Below, in pieces: positions 16,725-23,220 of a stretch of DNA of 42,250 nt. Source of the DNA: Prosthecobacter debontii (GTDB taxonomy: Bacteria; Verrucomicrobiota; Verrucomicrobiia; Verrucomicrobiales; Akkermansiaceae). The translations under genes were made by a program, and so were the position numbers. Each line of letters begins with the position of its first letter. The first letter of the stretch is position 1. The notes beneath the pieces are model-generated. The model was not told where the DNA came from. It searched no databases and saw only the letters and a program-made list of their open reading frames with translations. The stretch spans positions 1 to 42,250 of the forward strand of contig CAMBQC010000005.1 in NCBI GenBank assembly GCA_945869855.1. The letters run 5' to 3'.

Positions 16725-17621
16725 ATGGATTTGACAGAAACAGCGAAGGTGATTTTCGAATGGGACGAATGGCAGTTAATCTGCGATTCGCACCTCGCCG
16801 AGGCGCAGGTCTTCACTGAAGGACCACGATTTCGCCGCGACCGTGGAGAAGAGCATCCCGTGGAGGATTTTCTTTTTCGCTACTACCCCTACCCCATCGC
16901 CCTACTCGAGCTCTGGCAACCGGAATTCGGAGTCTCGTTGCGCTTTGATGACATCGACGCCCTCCCCACCCGCTTCCTTGGCAAGCGCTACCGCACCGAT
17001 GACGGAGTGTGCGAACTCGATGTGAAATCGATTTCCGAAAAGGAGCGGCAGCGGCTTTCCTGGATTCAAAGCCTGCTTACCGCAACCCAAAGTCACATGC
17101 CGAACTTCGCGTGCCATGGTTTGCACGAGTGGGCGATGGTGTATCGAGCTGAGGAAATCCGGCACTCGTCGCTTGCTCCGCTGCGGCTGACGCAATGGGA
17201 AATCGACAAGCTCGTGGAGTCCCGACCCATTGCCTGCACGCACCATGATGCGTTCCGTTTTTTCTCGAAACAGGCTCTGCTACTGAACCGCATCCAGCCC
17301 ACTCTCGATACCCGCCACGTGAACGAGCAGCCCGGCTGCGTCCACGCGAATATGGATCTCTACAAATGGGCCGCGAAGTCGATGCCTTGGATCGGTTCGG
17401 ATCTGCTGTTGGAAACTTTCCGCCTCGCCACGCGCCTGCGTGATCTCGATATGCGCGCCAGTCCCTACGACCTATCAGCTTGGGGAGTGGTCCCCGTGAA
17501 AATCGAAACGCCCGAAGGACGGCGGAATTATGAAGCAGAGCAGCGCAAGCTCGCCGAGGAGGCGCGCGGTCTTCGCGGCAAACTCATTGCCTCCCTGGGG
17601 CGCGTCCTCGCTATAGGATAG
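16725..17621 (+). CDS. Conserved protein of the type annotated as 3-methyladenine DNA glycosylase
   Basis: A 298-residue soluble protein. ATG 16725 (MDLTETAKV) is preferred over the in-frame GTG at 16719. The sequence contains conserved blocks I associate with a family usually named 3-methyladenine DNA glycosylase in actinobacterial and other genomes: HGLHEWAMVYR, IRHSSLAPLRL, HHDAFRFFS, EQPGCVHANMDLYKWA and DLDMRASPYDLSAWG. That name rests on automated transfer; I see no helix-hairpin-helix or known glycosylase catalytic motif. The His-, Asn- and Asp-rich conserved positions suggest an enzyme. It stands alone between tRNA-fMet and the convergent nadK. The function is unproven. Confidence 0.65.
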   Translation: MDLTETAKVIFEWDEWQLICDSHLAEAQVFTEGPRFRRDRGEEHPVEDFLFRYYPYPIALLELWQPEFGVSLRFDDIDALPTRFLGKRYRTDDGVCELDVKSISEKERQRLSWIQSLLTATQSHMPNFACHGLHEWAMVYRAEEIRHSSLAPLRLTQWEIDKLVESRPIACTHHDAFRFFSKQALLLNRIQPTLDTRHVNEQPGCVHANMDLYKWAAKSMPWIGSDLLLETFRLATRLRDLDMRASPYDLSAWGVVPVKIETPEGRRNYEAEQRKLAEEARGLRGKLIASLGRVLAIG

Positions 17622-17677
17622 TCGGGACAGAATATCCCAACGACGGACTGAGACTGCGACTCCCAGCCACGCATGAA

Positions 17678-18532
17678 TCATACGCCCTGCCAGCCGAGTT
17701 TCTGCCTCAGCGCCTCATAAAACGATGTATCCTCCAGACGAAGTAGGTGGAAGGAACGGTCGGATTTCTTGACCGTCACGCGGTCGCCGGGATCGATGCG
17801 AGTGGTGTCACGGCCATCGACATTGAACAGTAAGGGACCATCATCCGCCTGTTCCGGCGAGATTTCGATTTCCACATCATCGGAAAGCACCAGCGAGCGC
17901 TGGCTTAGGCTGTGCGGGCAAATCGGAGTGATCACCATTACGGACGCCTGCGGGGCGATGAGAGGGCCGCCTGCGGAAAGCGAATAGGCTGTCGATCCGG
18001 TAGGTGTGGCGACGATCAGGCCGTCGGCGCGGTAACGGTTGAGCCACTCGCCGTTGACCATGGCCTTGAGCGTGACTAGGCGTCCGGTTTCGCCACGCGC
18101 CATGGTGACCTCGTTGAGTGCGTGGTAAACGAGGGTCGATCCGTCGGCACGGATCACGGTGACCTCCAGCAACATGCGGGGGCTGGTCGTGAAGCGCCGC
18201 TCTGCCACGGCATCCGCAAAACGCCCGATGTCTGCATCGGTGCAGGTGGTCAGGAAACCGAGTGTGCCGATGTTGATCCCAGCCACGGGCTTATTGAATT
18301 TTCCGAAACGAGAAACCGCGTGCATCATCGTGCCATCGCCGCCGAGCACCGTCGCGATATCCACATGGTCGGCGAACTCACCCGCTAGAATCCCACCCTG
18401 CTGCCCCGCCATCGCGGCCGTGTCCCGCTCAATGATGCAGAGGCAGCCGCGCGCCTCCAACGCCGCCCGCAAAGCCAGCATCGTTTTCAGTCCTCCGGCC
18501 TTCTGCGGGTTGAGCAATATCCCTACTTTCAT
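17678..18532 (-). CDS. nadK: NAD kinase
   Basis: 284 residues, typical for bacterial NadK, which phosphorylates NAD to NADP in the cytoplasm using ATP or polyphosphate. Diagnostic motifs are present: GGDGTMM at residues 64-70 with the catalytic Asp66, the ALNEVTMARG block, TPTGSTAYSLSAGGP, and the C-terminal NVDGRDTTRIDPGDRV segment. The N-terminus (MKVGILLNPQK) fits the family start. It lies 62 bases downstream of the LOG-family gene on the same strand, so the two could be co-transcribed. It converges on the glycosylase-like gene with a short gap. Confidence 0.95.
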   Translation of the reverse strand: MKVGILLNPQKAGGLKTMLALRAALEARGCLCIIERDTAAMAGQQGGILAGEFADHVDIATVLGGDGTMMHAVSRFGKFNKPVAGINIGTLGFLTTCTDADIGRFADAVAERRFTTSPRMLLEVTVIRADGSTLVYHALNEVTMARGETGRLVTLKAMVNGEWLNRYRADGLIVATPTGSTAYSLSAGGPLIAPQASVMVITPICPHSLSQRSLVLSDDVEIEISPEQADDGPLLFNVDGRDTTRIDPGDRVTVKKSDRSFHLLRLEDTSFYEALRQKLGWQGV

Positions 18533-18594
18533 TCCACAGCAACCTGTCGGTGAATTTCACCGATGACAAGAAACTAAAGGTAGGAGTCCAGAAA

Positions 18595-19650
18595 TCATTT
18601 CCCGATCAACTTCCTTACGGTGGGGACGATCTCATCGAGTTCGCCCACGACGGTGAAGTCCCCTTCCCCGCACCATTCGTCGAGAAGATCGATAAGCGGA
18701 GTCCAGAACCTCACGCCGGCCTTGTCCATGCGGTCGTAGATAACGACCGGTTTCCCCGCCATACTTTTTTTTGATTGGTGGCGGAAGATCATCAGCGCGA
18801 GCATTTCCTGCACGGTTCCCGCGCCTCCGGGGAAAATCACGAAGGCAGCGGAGCGCTCGATCATAATCTCCATGCGGGTGTAGATGTCGGGCTTGAGCCA
18901 GAAACTTGAAAGCCCGGAAGGCAAGCCCTCCAGTTCGATGATGTGGGGCACGTTCGATCCGCCCGCCCAGCCGCCCGCGTCCACCGATCCGCGCACGACC
19001 TCGCCCATGATCCCAGATTTTCCTGCACCTGAGACGCAGCCCAAGCGGTTTTCCGCGAGAAGTTTCCCCAAGGTGTAGCCATCCTCTAGGTAATCCTGTT
19101 GCTCGATGCTCGCGGAGCAGAACACGCAAACGTTTCCAAGGTTACCTTCCGGTTCCGGTGTCTCGAAGGACTCCGCGGCGGTATGCTCCAATTTTTCCCG
19201 ACCGACATCGGGCAAGGCCTTACCTCGTGAATCCTCCAACAACCCGATAACCTCATCCACACACCCCGCTTCTAGTAGGTAGTCGCGTACGTTCTGTTTC
19301 ACCGTGCCCAGCGCCCTGAGGTGGTCAAGCAAAACGTAGAACTCCGTCCACGATCCGTCGGAGTTCAACAGCACGGTGGGCTTGGCCTCCAAGTTCCTGT
19401 CGAGCGTCTGATAACCGACGAACACCGAAATCGCCTTGAACAGATCCTCCAACGTCGCGCCGGGCGTAAACACGAAAGCGTCTGCCTCGATGATTTTCCG
19501 CTCGATGTTGGAGAGTGTGATGCGCTGGTCGCCGTTTGAGTTGTAGATATCCCAGCCCTTGCTGAAAAGTTCGTAGAGCAACCGGGCGCGCATTTCGCGG
19601 TTCGGATCTTTCTCGCCTTTCATCGTTCCCGCCAATCGTACCTTCACCAT
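18595..19650 (-). CDS. LOG-family protein with a degenerate second Rossmann lobe
   Basis: 351 residues, nearly twice the usual 180-240 of LOG proteins (cytokinin riboside-5'-monophosphate phosphoribohydrolases; YvdD/PpnN relatives). The C-terminal half (about 160-351) has the LOG signature: SGAGKSGIMGEVVRGS, the PGGAGTVQEML motif at 274-284, and a MEIMIERSAAFVIF core. The N-terminal half has a worn version (FTPGATLEDLF at 61-71, then KPTVLLNSDGSW), where PGGxGT has become PGAT. This looks like an internal duplication in which one lobe has lost the catalytic motif. Such enzymes hydrolyse nucleoside monophosphates to base plus ribose phosphate. It is divergent from the deaminase and upstream of nadK, which fits nucleotide metabolism. 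Confidence 0.85.
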   Translation of the reverse strand: MVKVRLAGTMKGEKDPNREMRARLLYELFSKGWDIYNSNGDQRITLSNIERKIIEADAFVFTPGATLEDLFKAISVFVGYQTLDRNLEAKPTVLLNSDGSWTEFYVLLDHLRALGTVKQNVRDYLLEAGCVDEVIGLLEDSRGKALPDVGREKLEHTAAESFETPEPEGNLGNVCVFCSASIEQQDYLEDGYTLGKLLAENRLGCVSGAGKSGIMGEVVRGSVDAGGWAGGSNVPHIIELEGLPSGLSSFWLKPDIYTRMEIMIERSAAFVIFPGGAGTVQEMLALMIFRHQSKKSMAGKPVVIYDRMDKAGVRFWTPLIDLLDEWCGEGDFTVVGELDEIVPTVRKLIGK

Positions 19651-19726
19651 CTTTCTGTTCCTGTTATTTTGTTCCTATCCCGTCATTGCTCTCGACTCGG
19701 CGCTTTCCGGGAAAGAAGGTAAAAAT

Positions 19727-20167
19727 ATGGATCCATTTCTGCAAGCTGCGGTTGATGAGGCTATTGAGGGACTTAGCGAGGGAGGTATCCCTATCGGCAG
19801 CGTAATTGTTAGAAACGGCGAGGTCATCGGCCGTGGACACAACCGGCGCGTCCTGAAAGGCAGCGCCATCCTGCACGGGGAGATGGATGCCCTTGAAAAC
19901 CTGGGACGCCAAGCCGCGGAAGTTTACCGGGATTGCACGCTCTACACCACCCTATCGCCCTGCCCTATGTGCACCGGTGCGATCCTGCTCTACGGCATCC
20001 CGCGGGTGGTGATCGGCGAGAACCGCAGCTTTCTCGGTGCTGAAGAACATCTCCGTGCCCACGGGGTAGCACTTACCGTGCTGGATGATCCCACCTGCCT
20101 CCGGATGATGGAGAATTTCATTCAGGAAAAACCCAATCTCTGGAATGAGGACATCGGTGAATCCTGA
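19727..20167 (+). CDS. Cytosine deaminase of the yeast FCY1 type (CDA fold)
   Basis: 146 residues with the zinc signature H50-G-E52 and P-C79-P-M-C82. It matches my recollection of Saccharomyces Fcy1 across the whole length: EGGIPIG, GRGHN, KGSAILHGEMDALEN, LYTTLSPCPMCTGAI, YGIPRVVIGEN, and the characteristic C-terminal W-x-EDIGE. The zinc ligands are offset by a constant 12 residues from the yeast ones (H62, E64, C91, C94). This supports free cytosine deamination to uracil rather than tRNA adenosine (TadA) or guanine deamination. Typical bacterial CodA is an unrelated amidohydrolase. It is divergent from the LOG gene, which releases free bases, so a base-salvage link is plausible. Confidence 0.85.
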   Translation: MDPFLQAAVDEAIEGLSEGGIPIGSVIVRNGEVIGRGHNRRVLKGSAILHGEMDALENLGRQAAEVYRDCTLYTTLSPCPMCTGAILLYGIPRVVIGENRSFLGAEEHLRAHGVALTVLDDPTCLRMMENFIQEKPNLWNEDIGES

Positions 20168-20288
20168 TTGAGTAGAGCAGATTTGAGGTCTCACCTGCAT
20201 CTCCTCCCTGTGCAGAAACGCAGTGAGCTGTGAAGTCGGATGCGCGGATTCGGAGAGTTGGGTCGGAGGCAATGGCAATGAAGGTATT

Positions 20289-20888
20289 TCAAAGACAGAG
20301 CTCTTTCGCGAGCCAGTTTTCGAAGGCAGAGTGGTTGTCGAGGTGGTATTGGTGGGTGCGGAGGCCGAACTGGTTACCGGTGGCGATGTTGGCGGGGAGG
20401 TCGTCGATGTAGAGGGTTTTCTCGGGGATCAACGAATATTTCTCGATGGCGAGTTGGTAGATTTCCGGCTCGGGTTTGATGGAATCGACCTCGTAGGAAA
20501 GGACGGCGCCATGGAAGAGGGAGAACTCGGGGTAGGCCTCGAAGACCCAAGGGCAATGGATGGCGTTGGTGTTGGAGAAAAGGATGAGGCGGTGGCCAGC
20601 GGCGTGGAGAGTGCGGACGGTTTGCCACATCGGTTCGTTGGGCGTGAAGATGTGTCGCCAGGCGTGGTGGAACTCAGCGTGCGATGCGGAGGAATCGAGG
20701 GTGGCGAGCGCCCAGTCAGTGTAATCGGAGTCGGAGATACGGCCGGTCTCGAACTCGTCTTTTTTCGCGAGGAGTTCGGACAGAGCGGAGGCGGGATCGG
20801 GGTGACCGGGCGGCAGAAAGGTTTTGAGCGAAGCCTCGAAATCGAAATCGAGGAGGACTTTGCCGATGTCGAAAAGAAAGTCAGACAT
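20289..20888 (-). CDS. HAD-superfamily phosphatase (subfamily IA, YihX-like)
   Basis: 199 residues, cytoplasmic. HAD motifs in order: motif I FDIGKVLLDFD (nucleophile Asp7), motif II LILFSNTNA (Ser), motif III Lys in SIKPEPEIYQLAIE, and motif IV LYIDDLPANI. The nucleophile is followed by I-G rather than the usual D-G-T, as in YihX-type glucose-1-phosphate phosphatases and other DxG variants where the second Asp is replaced. Such enzymes dephosphorylate small sugar phosphates or similar metabolites; the substrate here cannot be told. It lies 29 bases downstream of the glycosyltransferase gene on the same strand, so the two may form an operon. Confidence 0.88.
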   Translation of the reverse strand: MSDFLFDIGKVLLDFDFEASLKTFLPPGHPDPASALSELLAKKDEFETGRISDSDYTDWALATLDSSASHAEFHHAWRHIFTPNEPMWQTVRTLHAAGHRLILFSNTNAIHCPWVFEAYPEFSLFHGAVLSYEVDSIKPEPEIYQLAIEKYSLIPEKTLYIDDLPANIATGNQFGLRTHQYHLDNHSAFENWLAKELCL

Positions 20889-20917
20889 GGTAAACTTTAA
20901 AATTTAAACTTTAAACC

Positions 20918-22033
20918 TCAAAGAAGGGGGTGGGTATGTTTCAGGATGAAATTGGCGGCGGTGAGAGCTCCGTCGTTGCAGTTATGGGCGGCGAGGGCGT
21001 CTTTCATGGTGCGCCATTTTGCGGCGCTGTTGGCAAGGATGTGGGTGACGGCTTCTGTGAGGTCTTTGGGGTGCTCCGCGAGATCGCCCGCACCGAGTTG
21101 CTGGAGGAGGCGGAGATTCCCCTCCTCTTGGCCGGGAACGAGGTGGTGGATGAGCATGGGGCAGCAGGCGGCGATGGCCTCGTGGACGGTGGCTCCGCCA
21201 GCCTTACCGACGACGAGGTGGTGCTTGTTGAGGAGCTGCGGGACTTTTCGCGTCCATCCGAGAAGACGAACACGTCCGGGATACGCGGCCTTGATCTCGC
21301 GGGCGCGAGACTGAAGAAGTCGAAAGTTTTTGCCCATCACGATGGTTAGGTGCACATCGGCAGAGGAGTCGAGCAGGGCACGGCTATGGCGGCGGACGAA
21401 AGGCTTCTTGGCCGTGGGAAAATAAAGGACACGGAAAGGGACGCAAGGATCATCCGCCGCGATCGGTGCGAGTTCCGAGAAGGCAGGGTTCACGGGGAAG
21501 CCAGTACCGGTGATCTTTTCCTGGGGGATTCCCCAGCAGCGCATCGTTTCGAGCGTGATCTGATCGCTGACGAGAAAATGATCGGTTGGCGCGCGGAGCC
21601 AAGACGCGTTGATCTCGATGGAGTCGGTGACGACGGTGAAAACGACCAGACGGTTGCCGGTTTCCGCGAAATTTCGTTCCAGGAAATAGGGGTAAATCGG
21701 GTATGTGCAGGCGATAGCATGGGGCTTGAATTCACCGACGAGCCCTTCTAGATAGCTTTCGGGGTGATGCATCAGCGGAAGGTTAGGACGGGAAAAATCG
21801 CACTTGTCCGTGCCCCTGTAAATCGCCTCCCAGACGCGGGGAAAATGGGTAGTGACGAGGCGGTATCCCCACTGCATCATGGCGGTAATGCTCGGCATTG
21901 AAATCAAACAGGGATCGACAACACGTGTGTCGGCACCTTTTGCTTGGAGCGCTAGGGATAGGTTGCGCGCGGCGCTGTTGTGGCCTTCCCCGAAGGCAGC
22001 GGTGAGGATTAGGATTCTCGGTTTCTCTGGCAT
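20918..22033 (-). CDS. MGDG synthase/UgtP-family diacylglycerol glycosyltransferase
   Basis: 371 residues in a two-domain GT-B fold (GT28). The N-terminus has the MGDG-synthase signature ILTAAFGEGHNSAARNL, with a hydrophobic acceptor region (MMQWGYRLVTTHFPRVWEAIYR) suited to membrane lipid. The C-terminal donor-binding domain has LLGWTRKVPQLLNKHHLVV, KAGGATVHEAIAACCP and VPGQEEGN. The family transfers glucose or galactose from UDP-sugar to diacylglycerol at the cytoplasmic face. It stands divergently next to a gene pair ending in an LtaS-like membrane enzyme. In Firmicutes, UgtP makes the glycolipid anchor that LtaS decorates, so the neighbourhood is suggestive. It is not MurG, which is separately present. 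Confidence 0.88.
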   Translation of the reverse strand: MPEKPRILILTAAFGEGHNSAARNLSLALQAKGADTRVVDPCLISMPSITAMMQWGYRLVTTHFPRVWEAIYRGTDKCDFSRPNLPLMHHPESYLEGLVGEFKPHAIACTYPIYPYFLERNFAETGNRLVVFTVVTDSIEINASWLRAPTDHFLVSDQITLETMRCWGIPQEKITGTGFPVNPAFSELAPIAADDPCVPFRVLYFPTAKKPFVRRHSRALLDSSADVHLTIVMGKNFRLLQSRAREIKAAYPGRVRLLGWTRKVPQLLNKHHLVVGKAGGATVHEAIAACCPMLIHHLVPGQEEGNLRLLQQLGAGDLAEHPKDLTEAVTHILANSAAKWRTMKDALAAHNCNDGALTAANFILKHTHPLL

Positions 22034-22110
22034 GGATTGCTTTCCTGAGCGACTTTACGTGACAACCAAGCGTTGCGTCGATGGGCATTTCTGCTTTCCT
22101 TGTGTTGCCC

Positions 22111-23220
22111 ATGGCAAATGAAAAGGAAAAACAGAGGATTGATTTGAGGCCGCTGGACGAGGAGGTCGCCACCAATCATCGATTGATCCGGCTGGGAATA
22201 GACTCTGTCGAGGAGATCGAGGAATTACCGCCCGTGCGGGTGGGAGAAAGAATCAGCTCTGACCTTTTGTTGAATCCCTCCGGCAAGGAGAATCTTAGAA
22301 CCCGTTCCATCGAAACGGATTTGAATTCGCTCATCGAGAGGGAAATTCAAGTGATGGAGGAGCCTTGGGACACGGAAGCGGCGACCGGCCAGACCTTTGC
22401 ATGGGGTTGGGTTGCGCTCGTGGCGTGCGTATTTGCCGCGGCCATCCTGTGGTCACTTGCGAATTTAAATAAAGTGGGTGGTGAGGGCGCGGATCTTGCC
22501 AGACAAAACCGGCTCAACATGAACCTAGAGAATAAGGAGGAGATCGACGCGGAGACCCAGGTGAGCACCATCGAGAACGCAGCCCGTAATTTCTTGGGTT
22601 CGAGATCGGTGGAGGAAATGCTCCGCTACGTTCGCCATCCCGAAAGGCTACGTCCTTTGATAGAGGCTTTCTATGCGGAATCTCCGCTCAAGCCGATGCG
22701 CATCAAGAACTTGCTATCCTTGGAGCCGCTGACCATAGATAATAGCGCTGAATATTGGATGGTTTCCTGCGAGTTTGAAGGAAACGTGCGATCGCAACTG
22801 TTGCTGGAGTCGATATCGATCGACGAGGCGAGAGTGGATTGGGAAACCTTTGTCTGCCACCAGCCGATGGCTTGGAACGAATTCGTAAAAAACAAGCCGG
22901 ACGGATACACGGGTGACTTCCGTGTTTATGTGCAAAAAGACCACCATTACAGCCATGAGTTTTCCGATTCGACTGCCTTTGATTGTTATCGGCTTACTGC
23001 ACTCAACGGGGATGAGGTGCTCTTCGGCTATGTGCCGCGGGGGCGAGGTCTAGGACTCAGGATGGACGAGATGACCGCCGGCAAGGAAGACCAGACCCTA
23101 CCTATGTTGCTGCGCTTACATATCCCCCGGGATCTCACGTCGCCGCAGGGAGTTGTCATAAAGGAAATTGTCAGTAGTAGGTGGTTTTTTATGAATGATC
23201 CAAAAGGGGGGGAACCTTGA
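22111..23220 (+). CDS. Single-pass membrane protein of unknown function, coupled to LtaS-like enzyme
   Basis: 369 residues from ATG 22111 (MANEKEKQRIDL); ATG 22081 is an alternative. An acidic cytoplasmic N-terminal region of about 95 residues (LDEEVATNHRLIRLGIDSVEEIEELPPV) precedes one strong transmembrane helix (about 96-117, WVALVACVFAAAILWSLANL). An extracytoplasmic domain of about 250 residues follows (RNFLGSRSVEEMLRYVRHPERLRPLIEAFY; later VYVQKDHHYSHEFSDSTAFDCYRL). I do not recognise a named domain. Its TGA stop overlaps the TTG start of the next gene (TTGA), so translation is coupled. It is probably an accessory or regulatory partner of that enzyme. Confidence 0.75.
   Translation: MANEKEKQRIDLRPLDEEVATNHRLIRLGIDSVEEIEELPPVRVGERISSDLLLNPSGKENLRTRSIETDLNSLIEREIQVMEEPWDTEAATGQTFAWGWVALVACVFAAAILWSLANLNKVGGEGADLARQNRLNMNLENKEEIDAETQVSTIENAARNFLGSRSVEEMLRYVRHPERLRPLIEAFYAESPLKPMRIKNLLSLEPLTIDNSAEYWMVSCEFEGNVRSQLLLESISIDEARVDWETFVCHQPMAWNEFVKNKPDGYTGDFRVYVQKDHHYSHEFSDSTAFDCYRLTALNGDEVLFGYVPRGRGLGLRMDEMTAGKEDQTLPMLLRLHIPRDLTSPQGVVIKEIVSSRWFFMNDPKGGEP

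Noticed and set aside
20223-20900. 225-aa plus-strand ORF
   Set aside because: Shadow of the HAD phosphatase; Gly/Val/Glu-rich composition typical of antisense frames here.
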